A DNA stretch of 64,000 bases, taken from Opisthocomus hoazin (taxonomy: Eukaryota; Chordata; Aves; Opisthocomiformes; Opisthocomidae). The position numbers were made by a program, and so were the translations under genes. Numbering within the stretch: position 1 is the stretch's first letter; every line of letters begins with the position of its first letter. This document shows positions 22,004-33,800 of the stretch, one piece after another. Below the pieces are notes generated by a model. That model was not told where the DNA came from. It saw only the letters and a list, made by a program, of their open reading frames with translations, and searched no databases. The stretch is taken from assembly GCF_030867145.1 (NCBI RefSeq), contig NC_134418.1, forward strand, positions 58,565,682 through 58,629,681. Reading direction: 5' to 3'.

Positions 22004-24330
22004 AGGTCCAAAGCGGGCAGTGCAAGACAACTGCACTGTAGATACGTGGTGTATGAGCACATGAAATGTCCTGCATGTGTAGTAAAGAGTCACTGTACAT
22101 GCACAGCTAGCTTCTCCAACTGCACTGTCCATTTTCCAGATCCTGGGTAAGTTAGGTTGTTAGAATCTGGAAAAGCACCAAATCGCAGGGCAGCATGCTA
22201 CCTTTGGAAGCAGCAGGACTGGCCACTTTGTGGAGTTTGGGAGGGTTGGGTTTTTTTTTGTTTAAGCACATAACAATTCTAGACACTGTCTTCATGAAGC
22301 AAAAGTGATGAAGAGGAGCTTGCTCTAATGTTTAAGACTAAAGCTTGTATCATGTAGCGAGCATAGAGAATCATGTGTACTTTTACAATCAGTTAGAAAA
22401 TGAGTACATCAACTAGTGCAAAAGAGGTCCTCGTGGGAGAAATAGAGGCCAGAACTGTTTCATTAATCATATAGATCACTCCTAAAATCATCTTGGAAGT
22501 ATCATTACTGTATCTTTTTTTTCCTTCTGTGTACAGAAGGTATTATGCAAGACCATTGCCCTGGGTAGGCATGGATGGGGGTGTACGTGGAAGAAGTATT
22601 CTTATAAATACACAGGTGGATGTTTGTGAATATGCTTCACTTCTGGCACACAAGCAAAAGGAGTGGGTTTTACCACTCTAGATAGAGCAAATATATTCCT
22701 CCTCAAAAAGATATACTAATATTGGATAAATATTGTCAAATCTGTATGCTAGGTGCTAGGCTTTGGTATTCTCTTCCTTGATTCTCAAATATCAATACAG
22801 TTCATGCTAAAATACAAGGCTAAGTTTCTCTGAAAAGGACTGTCTCTACAAGAGTGTGTGTTGATGTTTTTATTATGATAGCACATTGTATTTTTGATTT
22901 ATGAATGGGGAAACTGTTCTCATAAAGTCTCATACTCTGGAAAAAAGCATAGATCCTGACCCAGAGATATAAGGCAATGAAAAATCTGAATTCCAAAACT
23001 ATTTGTTTTGTTAACGTGTTGTTAAAATTTACATGAATGACATGGGCTGACTGGCTATAAACATGATTACCTTAAAAAATTGCACATGGCTCCATATATC
23101 TAGGTTGTGAATGAAGCTGTATGCAATTTCGTATATATTTTAAATACATATATATGTGAGGGAAGGAACTAAGGAATAAACACTAAGCACAATTGATTGG
23201 TAAACAGGAAGCACGGGGAAAAATGTACAATATTTTCTGCATGTTTCTGTAACAACTGCTATGTTTTTAATATTATTCTTAAGCTTTTCAATATTAACTG
23301 AAACAATAATATAAATTATTTGGTTTAAAATATAATGTCTAGTTAAAGTCAGGCTTCTTATTTGTAGAAGCTACATTTACTTTCAATTTTAAAAAGAGAA
23401 AGTATTGTGGATTTTGGCTTCCTCGGGCTCACTATGGGTTTAACTTTTAATCATGGCTAGAACATTCTGATCTTGTGTAGTTTGTTTATGGGACTTTTGA
23501 ATATCTGGTATGTCAATAAAGTGACCCTGGCAGCCAAGTATCAAGTTGAAGCAGAAATCCAGAGTTGTCCAAAATGGTTTCATCAGTGTTCACGGATGTA
23601 AATTCAAATGTTGAAAGTTCAGGCTGGCAGGATCCTGTTTCCATGCTTTGAGTTTAATACATGGAAGCCAAAGCCCTTCCTCTGTGCTGGGTGTAGAAGG
23701 CTTACCTTGGAAAGAGAATCACCCTACTGCAGTAACAAGGGAAGCTTGCTCTGTGTATTCTGAAAATAAGAATCTGAGAGAAAAATTCATTACACATGTT
23801 GCCTATTGAACTTTATTAGTTAACACTTCTAAGCTGACTGGTGATTGTAATATCCAGACATTCCTCACACAGTTTTGTCAAAGCACTCCTGCAAGAAAAG
23901 AGGATACCGTCTGCTTTTTACGTTGTGCTAAAAGCACAGAGATATGGGTTTTTCAGTGGTCCAAGAATAAAATATCCAGTGGCACTTGCTGTCTCTTGCC
24001 TTATTAGCTTAGAGAGAGAGCTTATTAGCGCAGAGAATGCTGCTTAATGCTCTTGTGACCCCCTAATTCCCTGGTCTGTTTTCATGGGACTGGGTAATTC
24101 TGTTTCTTTTCCTTCTATTCCGGTGATAATATGAAGAGGAGTTTTTTGACTAGGACAAATTTTACTCTTGTGGAGGAGGGGAAAAGAGACTTCCCCAATT
24201 CAAAGTCCTTCTGGAAAATTTAATCTGATCAAAAAACTGCTCTTGTTCCTTCAGCTTTTTAGTCAGTTCAGTTCTGTGTAATGCCGCCAGGAGCAAGGTA
24301 GGAACATCTGGCGTTTGAATCTGCTTTCAC
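22004..24330. other. Intergenic, BDH2 to SLC9B2
   Basis: About 2.3 kb between the LTR and the SLC9B2 CpG island. It is AT-rich and has no recognisable exon, RNA gene or transposon. Short open frames here lack any family signature. Confidence 0.6.
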
Positions 24331-24559
24331 ATGCCCCCAGCGCGGCTTGCAAAAGGAGAGAGGAGGTCTGTCCGGCTCCCTCCTGTGCAGGTACAGCCCG
24401 AGGCCTGTCTGACAGCTCAGCTCCAGCCGCCCCTCCCGGCCTGCCGCCTGCCCGGCAGCGCCCCGCTCACCCGGGAGGCGATGAAGGGCGGGAAGCCTCC
24501 GCGCCTGCCCCAGCTCCAGGCCCGCCGCTTACTGCCGCGCTGGTGAGGCTGCGGCTCCG

Positions 24560-24771
24560 GAGGAGGGACCGCGGTACCGGCGGCAGGGGAGGAGGGGCCG
24601 GGGCTGGCACCGAGCTGCGGCTGCTTGCGGGCAGCGGATCGTCGCTTCGCGCCTCCGCGCTGAGGGACCGGCCCTGACAGGGAGGCTGCGCGGGCAGCGG
24701 GTCCTCGCCTCCCGCCTCCGCGCTGAAGGACGGGGAGCGCGTCCTTCGCGCCCGGTGCTGCCGCTCCCCAG
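24560..24771 (+). other. SLC9B2: Probable untranslated first exon of SLC9B2
   Basis: The exon end is placed at 24771 by the consensus donor CAG|GTAAGC. The transcription start is not determined; 24560 is only a nominal bound inside the CpG island. Splicing to the acceptor at 27802-27803 (TTTCTTTAG) would join it to the start-codon exon. Confidence 0.45.
24627..24733 (+). repeat. Direct repeat of about 44 bp in the SLC9B2 CpG island
   Basis: Two copies, 24627-24670 and 24690-24733, offset by 63 bases. Both begin GCGGGCAGCGG and both contain CGCCTCCGCGCTGA, with only a few mismatches. It is a local tandem-like duplication inside the predicted untranslated exon. Confidence 0.8.
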
Positions 24772-27078
24772 GTAAGCTTTCTGCCCCGTTAGCTCATCTC
24801 GGTCTCCGCGGGCAGCGGCGGGCGGGGAGGTGGGGGCTGTTAGCTGCCTTTGCCGGCGGGAAGCTGCGGGGAAGGACGGTGCGTCAGGGTTTCCTTGCGC
24901 CTTTGTGTGGATGGTGATGAGAGGTGTGGGTTGTCTCTTTCTCCCCCCACCATGTTAGTTTCTCTGGCGGCGGTTGTGGTATTTTATTTATATTCTTTTC
25001 TGAACGTTGCCAGTCACCAGGGCGATAGTGCTAATAATACGGGCATATGCAGGCTGCCTCTGTCAGTCATCTCATCAGCTCTCCCTCGCTTTCCTCTGCC
25101 CTACGCGTTAAAAACAATTAAAATGAGAGGGTCTAATAAAAACCCAGAATAGAAACCTTTCTTGTTTCAAAATAAGGAAAGTATATTTTGCAGGGAGGTA
25201 CTGAAATAAGTCTGTTGCTGGCTGGTTTCCATGGTACAGGCCTTAACCCTGTGGTATGAATTCTGCTGCCTGATTTCTCAATCGCTGATTTTGTTTGTAG
25301 AGGAGGTGAAGCTTGAAAAACAAAACCAGCCTACAAAAAACAACCTAAATAAAAAATACCCTAAACAAACAAATACTACCAACCCTCAGAAAAACCCACC
25401 CTGATGTGAGTGAACTTAAGTGCCCCTTTGGTCTCGTTAATCCAACTGGCTGTTGCTTGAAAGCAGCAGTATCGAGAACCTGGCAGGGTGAAAACCTGTC
25501 CCAGAACAGGTAAGGGCAGCACATACACTATCAGACTCCTCACTCACGGCTTGAAGCCATTCCAGCTAAGCAGAACACCCCATCTCCTTGGTGAGTCGAT
25601 CTTTTCTTTCCTATACGCTACTGTGAGCAAAGCATGCAGGAGCTGAAGCTGTTGTGAGGTGGACCTGGCTTTCTCAGAAATATTAACGTATTTTGTGTCA
25701 ACAACTGCATGACCCCAAGAACTAGGGTGTTGCCCTTGGAGAGCAATATCCTTCTGTCCCTTACCCACATGCATCCATTTCAGAATTACAAAATTAAGTA
25801 CGTATACCCTGGGGAAGTGGTTGGCGAAGGGAAGGAGGGAGGCACTGGTAGCTTGCTGATACTTGCTATTCCAGTTTGTAGGCTTGTATTTGTGGATTCC
25901 CAGCCCCAATGAAAGGATGAACAATACTATGAAAAAAACCAAAAGTATCACTGAATTAAAAAACTCTGAGACTACAACTTGCTGGTTCCACAAGTAGTAA
26001 TTAAAAATATAGAAAATTACTGGAATTTGAGTAAATTAACACTTTTAAAAAGGAAATAAAGCAAAACTATTACCTTAGAATGTATTCTTCCTCTGTGCCT
26101 TGGCCATGTCTCAAGCCAGTTTCATATCAGAACAACTCGGACAAAACGACCTAAGTGTTACAAAAGCCTCTGTCTTTGTTCATGGCATCAATCATTCCCA
26201 AATATCAAACATATCATTATAAACTGAAGGCTTGATAATTGTGAGAATTGGCTCTTTGACTTGCTCCCAGCAATTTAGCAAGGAAGGAATTTCTTAGCTC
26301 AAAAGTTCTGGCTCAGCTTGAGTGGTGTTTTATACGGCCAGAGCAGCATAAAAGACTTAAAGAAAATGCTGTTAGCACTGAAATGTAGTTGATGAAGAAT
26401 GTACGCACACCTTTGCTGTAACAGAGAAGAACACTAGCAAGCCTTGTCTTCAGATATGTGCGTACAACTCTTGCTGGCTCAGACTTGTAAAGCTACATTA
26501 AATATTTGCACACAAAAAAATTCTGACATACAGAACAGTACGCTGCCATCTCTCTTGTTAGCGTCTATGGGACAAGAAGCAGGCTGCTTAGACTGAGTAA
26601 ATATAGTGACAATTATCCACAAGCAACTTGGACCTTGTTTCCCACTCGGACAACTGTCTCCATGGCATATAAGCAGTAACAAAGAGCAATGTTTTATCAG
26701 CCTCACTTGAACATAGAGTGCAAGTTGTGCATAGTTCAGAGAGGCATCTTCTGTTTCTTGGATATTCAGTCAATGCATTTGTGAATAGTGATGTCTAAGA
26801 GGACCACATTCTTGAAAATTCCCCCAAAAATCAAGCTGGATCTGGTCAGGTTTCAGTTAGGGGATAAGTGTCCCCTTGTGTGTATGCTTTAGAAACTACA
26901 GTTGTTGTTCTTAGCTTTATGAAACTGTTGCTTGCACTGCCATGCACACAGGCCCTGTGACGCTTTCAGAATTAATGGTCCGGGTAAGTGATGTTGACAG
27001 CAAATAAACCTTTATCTCATGCTGATAGGAGCCACAAATGGATATAGATAGATATATACAGCCATACTTTTAAAGAAG

Positions 27079-27519
27079 TGTTTTGGTTTCGGCTGCCGCC
27101 GGCAACAAAAGCGCCACGCGGCCGCCCCTCCCCCCGCCGGTGTGCGGAGGAGAATGAAAAGAAAGAGGCAGAAACCGGTGGGTCGGGATAAGGGCAGTTT
27201 AACAGAACAGCAAACACAGGGAAACAGGAACAACGACGATACAAATAAGGAGAAAACACGACAAAAACAGACCCGCTCTCTCGGACCACACCGGCGCCGC
27301 ATCCTCCCGAGCCGCGAGAGCGTTCCCGCCGCGCCGCCCCCCCCCACCGGAACCCATCGTGACATATGGTATGGAATCGTGACACATGGTATGGAATCGT
27401 GACACATGGTATGGAATACCGGGCTCTGTTTGGCCAGGTGGGGTCAGCCCCCACCCCCCGTCTGTGCCCCTTCCTGGAGTCTGGTGAAAATTAACCCTGT
27501 CCTGGCCAAACCCAGGACA
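27079..27519 (-). mobile_element. Solo LTR, avian ERVL-like, GC-rich, antisense to SLC9B2
   Basis: A fossil LTR of 441 bp. In its own sense (minus strand) it starts TGTCCTGGGTTTGGCCAGG at 27519 and ends in ACCAAAACA at 27079. It shares a TTAAACTGCCCTTATCCCG block and a GCGGCCGCGTGGCGC block with the LTR at 54144-54547, so the two are one subfamily and fairly young. The flanking pentamers are AGAAG on the left and AGAGG on the right, a 5-bp target duplication with one mismatch. There is no internal retroviral sequence. It is strongly GC- and CpG-rich and carries an internal 20-bp triplication (27356-27415). Confidence 0.85.
27356..27415. repeat. Three tandem 20-bp units inside the LTR
   Basis: The unit ATCGTGACACATGGTATGGA is present three times in a row, the first copy with one difference (CATAT for CACAT). 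The sister LTR at 54144 has only one related segment (TTCCATACCATGTG, near 54247-54260), so the expansion is specific to this copy. Confidence 0.9.
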
Positions 27520-27813
27520 AGAGGAAACAACAGGTTAGCACAGATCACCATGATTCTAAAACGTAGGTTTTTTTAATTTTATCTTTTTTAGTGCGTGACT
27601 TGGTAAGCTTAATACTGCTCTTCTGGTAGTTTCTGTCTTTTGTACAGCATACACAGGCATGCAAAACCCATTTACTTCTAAATTGGCCTGTGAGAGTTTT
27701 TTCACCTGATCTATGCAGAAGAAAACAACATTACTGAGAAGTCTTGCATCAGGAAATTAATATTATTTGCTTCTAACTTTTCTATCTTTGTTGCTTTCTT
27801 TAGGTTTACAACA

Positions 27814-30800
27814 ATGGTAAAGGAGGATATTGTCAATGACAATAAAGGTTCTGAGCCATCAGTATGTGAGATAAATGGCATGATTCCCATGCATGAGAAA
27901 AGCGAGGTAATTAATTAGGATCGCAAAGTACACTTTTAGTCAGAGGAGCCCTCCTTTTTCTTCCTACATCTGTTAAAATCCCTACATCTGAAGGGAACAG
28001 AAAGAGAAATCTCCTCAACTGGAATTTCATACATTAACAAATGTTCAGTTTTTAAAAGTCTGTGGTGTGTTGAATTGCTGGAAATTGTTGGTTGCAATTT
28101 CAGCTTGAAGTGGAAAATGCATCAGTGTAAGTTTTACAATCAGCTATGGAATATAATTAAACGGACTTAAGACTGCTTCTTTGCTTGCAAATTATGACTA
28201 TTTATGCACTTGCTGAAAGTTGTTCATGTATCTCTTCCTTTTTTAAATAAAAAACCCCTGCCGTTTTAAACTTCCATGTGTGTATTTCTAGTGTGGCTTA
28301 TAAAAAAGAGTTGCAGTAAATGCAAGTAAGTATAAAATTCTTAGTATAAAACGCACTTTAGAGTAACTAAATAATATTGACTGTAAAGATCAGCACCGTA
28401 TGGCATAGCTTTATACACGTGGGTAGCTGGTGATCACAGAATCACAGAGTAGGTAACCATGCAACTCCATGTTAAAAGCTCACAAGATTTGTGTTCCAAC
28501 TGTGACTCTGAGTAAAGGAGATATATATACATCTATATATAGTGAGAGATATGAGACAGAAAAATAATGGGAAATGTGGAAGTATTACTGGAGGAGGGCC
28601 AAACCACAGTATAGGCAAGAATTCCATGTCCATACAATGACAATGAGCTGACATGAAGGTGAATAATCATAACAGAAGGTAGATGATTAACTTGTCAAAA
28701 ATAAGGACCCTAAATTTAAGTGAGATACATGTCCAAAAATGGTCAAAAAGTGCTTTGGCTATGAATACGGATAAGTTGATGAGTCAGTATAAGAGGACAG
28801 CTTCAGGGAACCGTTCTTCAAGGAAATAACTCCCAGGGTAGTATTTCTCCATCTCTACCTTGACTTACCGGCCTGAGCCTTCCAGCAATGGATCATGTGA
28901 GTAACGCTTGCACTGGCCAGCTGTTCTGTTTCTTTCATCTTTGTCTAATCACAAGGAGGTTTTGTTATTTTGGTTCAAGGCTTTGCAACAGAAGTTATTT
29001 AGGAGTTATATCAAAGACACTGTCTCACTGTTCGATGCTAATCGTTAACTGTATTGTGACACGCAGTCTGGAAGCAGAACCTTATCAAACTACAAAATAT
29101 TGATAAATATTTAGCTCATATACAAGACGAGCTGAACCTGCCCTGTTAATGTTTCTTTGTCAAATATGCTGATATTGTTGCTGAACAGGTGCTGTTTGTA
29201 TTGGGACAGAAGTCCTGTTGGTTGCAGGTAAAAAGGCAAATGTCTCACAGTCTCTCATGTGCATTTCTTTGTGCCATGCAAAAAGAAACACATAACCAAA
29301 AATCCCAAATATACTACTAAGCTGGACCATTCCTACAGTGATTGTGTAGTTCACGTAGTCATCTGTAGACAAGTGTGGATCTAGTGCATCACAGCTGATT
29401 TCAAACGTATACCGTGCTGCTTCTGAGGGAGTCTCACTGTTTTCATTCAGGAGGGACCAACAGTAGATGCCAAAGGTACTGATGGAAATACACAAACGGA
29501 AGAAACTGCTCTCTTGAATCATTGTGCTCAGCAACCTCCGGAAACGACAACAGGGTCTTCAATACCTGCAAGAAAATGGAGGCAGATATTTACTTGTCCT
29601 CCTCAGGGTTTACTGGCCCAGACAGTGACAAATGGTATGTAAGAAAGACAGAGTTTAATTAAGCAAAAATGGCAAACAAAATGCTCGTTTCTCTGGGTGT
29701 GATAATGTCTATCCATTGTCCTTGAAAATAATGAAGGGAAATAACTGTGGTTTACACATCACACTTTCGTTTCAATATTTTAGCAGAAAACAGAATTAGA
29801 TGAAACAAAGATTTGAACGTATAGTTTTTGTTCCTCCATCCTCTCTGCTGTATTTAACATAGTAGGCACGTTTTTGCATTGCAAATTGTTTTCATCAGAA
29901 GAAAGACCTCCTAATTCTTGACTTGATAGTTTGCTTTGGTGTGAAAACGTCATAAACACAGTGGCATCTTTAGCACACTGGATGGCTTTTTGTTGACGTA
30001 AGGCAACAAGTATGAGACTTTGCAGTGATACCTTCTTTTGTTTCTTAATACCCCAAGCTTGCAAAGCCAAGAATCCTAACTACAAGGCAAACTGACCCAT
30101 TCTGTTGAAGATTTGCCCTGCACTGAAGGCTCACAGAAGAGAATGCCTGGCTAACCAGTTATTTCAGATATTTCCTAACAAAAGACATTTCCTGTGGCGT
30201 TGGCTGCTTCCACAGCCTCTGTTTTCTCTCAGTTGGGATTCTTAGGCTTTTATGTTTGGAAATCTACTGGTCTTCCTTTTGTCACCTGTCACGTTCAAAT
30301 AAGATCAACAAAAATCCAATCTGAAAATGTAATACACTTTCTTAGGATTATGAGAAGGGGGATTTATTCAACACATTTTTTGCTTCTCCTTCAGTCTTCT
30401 GCTTTTATATCTATGCATTCCTGTTCTTGTTGGATAACTGTAGGAACAGATTTGGGAAACTGAGAAGAGCATAATATTTTCACTTAATGTTCCCATTTTT
30501 CAGAGGTGTGGTTTTTTTTTCCTGTGTATTATTCCTCTTTGATTGCTGTATCAAGGGAAGTATCTGTATGACTTCAGGCTGTCCAGAGACATGACCTTCT
30601 TCAGATTTTTTCCCCAGGGATAGCAATGTATTGCACAAGCACATGCAGCCAAAAAATGATACTTAAATTCATTTTAAAATTAGACTGGAGCTGCAGTCAT
30701 TAGCTCAAAAGATATGCCAAGCTGTACAGCAGCACATTCTTACTGCAGTTCTGAAGTGGCTGAAGGAAGATAAGAAATGCAAGGTAAGGTAGTGAAAGTC

Positions 30801-33800
30801 TTTGCTTTAAGTTTGGGGCCTGTTAGGTGCTTTCCTCGGTGGCCCAAGTCTCAGCCATACTTCTTGGTCCCTAATGATGTTCCTGTTACCATTTTTAAAA
30901 GTATCTTAGTATCTATAAAATCAGAACATTAGTTTAGGGAATGTCAAAGGTTAAACACATTGTTATGATTAAACTGATTTTTAAGGTATTTCTGAAAGTC
31001 TTGGTACCTTTTTCCACAGTAGAAAACCAAATGTGATCTAATAGCGAACAAAGTTGTCCCGGAGAGATGATTAAATATGAATATTTCTTATTTTGTTCCA
31101 GTTGCAATCGTGGTCCTGGTTTGGGCTGTGGTTTGGTCCATCACTGGGACTGAGTGTCTCCCAGGTGGAAACCTGTTTGGAATTCTGTTTCTTTATTTTT
31201 TTGCTGTCATTGGAGGTAAAATTTTTGGATTCATTAAAATACGAACGCTGCCTCCTCTCCCTGCTCTTCTGGGTAAGATCATCTTCCTTCTTTTCTTCCT
31301 GCATATTTGTGTTGTTTAAGCTGTCAAGTAATATCTGCATGCTATATATTTTCGGACTGGGAACAAACAAACTGCGTCATGCTCAAAATCTGTAGCTTTT
31401 GCAAGTAACTTTTATCGGTTCTCTCCAAGAAGGTGCAAAATTCCCCAGACTGGCTCTAGTGACATAGCCTGTATGTTACTGAGGCTCTCCTCTTACTTCT
31501 TTGGGGGCCAGAGAGCTGTGTACCTACAGATTCAAAGGTCATTGTCCTTCAGTACCCTCTATCACAATTACTTAAAATTTGGTTTTCATATTACTAAACA
31601 GGAGTCTTAAACTGGACCTCCTGTTACAATAGAATAATTAATTCACAAGGAAATTATTGCTGAGCTGTTTCACATGTATCTTGCACAATGAAAACATTTT
31701 CCAAAGAAAACACTACAGAATTCCCTACTACCAATAATCCAAAGCAATTTCTTTCTTCTCCTTCCTTTATCTCAAGATAATGGAAACCTGAGAAAATAAA
31801 TTTACCACCAGGAATAATTCTTTTAAAGAGAGTCACTTTGAATCAATCATAACATTGTTTTCCATATTGACATCTCGTTTTATTTTACACAAAAATGCAA
31901 AATAGAAATGGGAGATGAAAATGATGTTAATTTTTACATCATCAGAACCTTTTCAGACTTCTTTCTTAGAGGAGGTTTTGGGTAGTTTAGTACAATACCG
32001 TGACGCTAACAAAGCTGAAAAGTGAAGCTCGAGGTTCTTCTCACCAGCTGTATGCTGCCCCCTTACTATGCTTAGTGCATAAATGAGTAAAGCTGTTGAC
32101 ACACAATGAAACTTCATGGCAGAGTGGGCTACAAATACCTGCCTGTAGTGCAAGGATGTGATTTTGTAGCCTGCTTAGCTGGTGTTTTGCCTCGGAGTAG
32201 CACTGTTTACAGAGGTGCTAGATGGCTGCACGTACAGCTCTGTCCAGGCAGCACGCATGTTCTTGCACCGCTTAGTTTCACAAGCAAGAAAAAATTCAAA
32301 TGCGAGGGAGGGGAGTTTGCATATAGCATGCATGCTTGCAATAATGTAATGTACAGGCAGTCTGCCCTTTCTAAGTAAACACCCCTGCTTAAAAAAAAAA
32401 AGTTTATGACCATTTGGATTCTGCTTTTTTTAATTACGTCCATATCTAAAAGTTACGAGTTGAGTATAAAACTGCTTGCCAGACAGGTAATATTGAACAA
32501 CAGAAACTTAAGCATGACAGCACATGTCTGTAGAGTTGCTTAGGACAGAGTTCACTGCTCAGATCCCCAGTCTTCGAGGAAAACTGGAGAAATCCATGAG
32601 TCAGAAGAAGAAATAGACAATGTCTTTGAATATTCTTCTTTACACTAAAAGTACAAATCTTGTACTCTTACATGCCTTTAATCTGCTTGTGCTAGGTGCA
32701 GTTGAGTGTAATGTGGCTGGCTGAGCGCTTATGCACCTTATAGTGAGCCTCTGTCTGAGGAAAAAAGGAGTGAAATTGCTATTGCAATAGTCACACAGTA
32801 CATTTTCGGTATACGTTGCAGAGAGGTTTCTGCAGCAGGCAACATGGAGCAGAACCGTGAAGATATCCTTTGTGGTGGTGTTTTTTGCATTAAGTAGATT
32901 TCTACATCAAGGTAGCTCTAGTGACTTGGACTTCAAGCAAGCATTGCAAAGAGCACGTGATTGTTATGCTAGCCTGATAGAATTGTCTTGAGGTACCGCA
33001 GATTAATTATGCCACTGTTTGTTTTTTTTCGGGAGGTGGTGGGAAGAACAATGACTGAAAGTTTAGTATGTTCCAGGGCAAATGAAGTCCACAGCCAAGG
33101 CTCAGACCAAGCTGGGACCAACCTAAGCACAGTATTTGTTTACTTTTTGTCTTTTTTGTCTTCCTGTTTCTTAACATGGCTAATACAAAATTATGCTCCA
33201 AAAATGTATCTTTGAATCATCAGGACCTACAGTGAATCTCTGCAGATCTACATTTAAAGTCGCCCTTTCCTGTACTTTTCTGTATCCTTCCAGAACTACA
33301 GTTCCGATAGCCTTGCAGGAAGTCTCTGAATAGAGAGTTTTGCTAATATTTGCAAAGGCTGGATCTTGCAAGTAGCTCAAATAGAGCATAAGAGCAAGTT
33401 CCTGATTTTTTTCCCCCCTTTTTTCCCCCTCTTTGCATAAGAGTCATATTGTCAGAGCAGTTCAAAATGTCTAAGTTAGTCCACAATTAGCTGTTTTAGA
33501 TTATATTTCCCAATGAACTCGGCATTATGGTTCCTGTGATACCTGCATTTCTTACACCTAAGAGGATTTTTAACAATTTCCAACTTCTGAGATAAATAAC
33601 ACAATATTAGATGATCTTCCTCTTTTCATATTAAAATAAACTAACAAGAAAAATATCTTTAAGGATGCAGAAGTGTCTTTGCTTATGGTAAGTATGATCT
33701 GCACCTGGTGAACAAAGCCAAATTGTGTTGACTCAGAGTAAAGCTGTGTCAGCATCCTGCAGATTTATTCATTGGTGGCCTGGTGTGTTCTTAGGCCACT

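Larger units (their letters stand above)
24340..24870 (+). promoter_or_regulatory. SLC9B2: CpG island promoter, SLC9B2
   Basis: A sharp rise in G, C and CpG content against AT-rich surroundings, with several GGCGGG/CCCGCC motifs. It lies about 3 kb upstream of the SLC9B2 initiator exon, and that exon carries only about 10 untranslated bases after its acceptor, so an upstream non-coding first exon is required. A good donor (CCCCAG|GTAAGC) is at 24771/24772. Translations across the island are Arg/Pro/Ala-rich shadows, not genes. Confidence 0.75.
24772..27803 (+). other. SLC9B2: Probable SLC9B2 intron 1
   Basis: About 3 kb between the CpG-island exon and the start-codon exon. It contains an A/C-rich low-complexity patch (about 25315-25385) and the antisense solo LTR at 27079-27519. 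No other gene is visible. Confidence 0.6.

Noticed and set aside
24315-24677. 120-codon plus-strand frame in the SLC9B2 CpG island
   Set aside because: Composition artefact of the GC-rich island; no recognised motif, and it overlaps the presumed untranslated exon.
25500-25540. Short resemblance to the start of U6 snRNA (GGCAGCACATACACTA)
   Set aside because: Similarity is limited to about 15 bases; the rest of the U6 body and the T-run terminator are absent.
27012-27454. Several overlapping open frames of 70-145 codons, and their counterparts at 54154-54692
   Set aside because: They lie within the related GC-rich LTRs and resemble each other for that reason; LTRs of this type do not encode protein.
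28434-28462. ATCACAGAATCACAGAG, similar to the CR1 3'-terminal octamer repeat
   Set aside because: Too short, and no CR1 body is recognisable on either side.
29160-29534. A 124-codon minus-strand open frame with a membrane-protein look (two hydrophobic stretches, N-glycosylation-like sites, acceptor-like sequence just upstream)
   Set aside because: Its upstream part lies antisense to a genuine SLC9B2 exon (29451-29634), which reads TEETALL...TCPPQGLL in the sense frame and joins its neighbours in phase. The rest runs into intron. I recognise no family for the minus-strand protein, so I treat it as a shadow.
30671-30783. Exon-like segment in SLC9B2 intron 2 (helical Leu/Gln/Lys reading ending at a GTAAGG donor)
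   Set aside because: It cannot be joined in phase to the next exon, which needs a phase-1 donor, and exon 29451-29634 already supplies the homologous residues.
31077-31395. Two overlapping plus-strand frames of 80-100 codons
   Set aside because: The real frame is the SLC9B2 exon at 31102-31272. The open frames read on into the intron on one side or follow a shifted frame.
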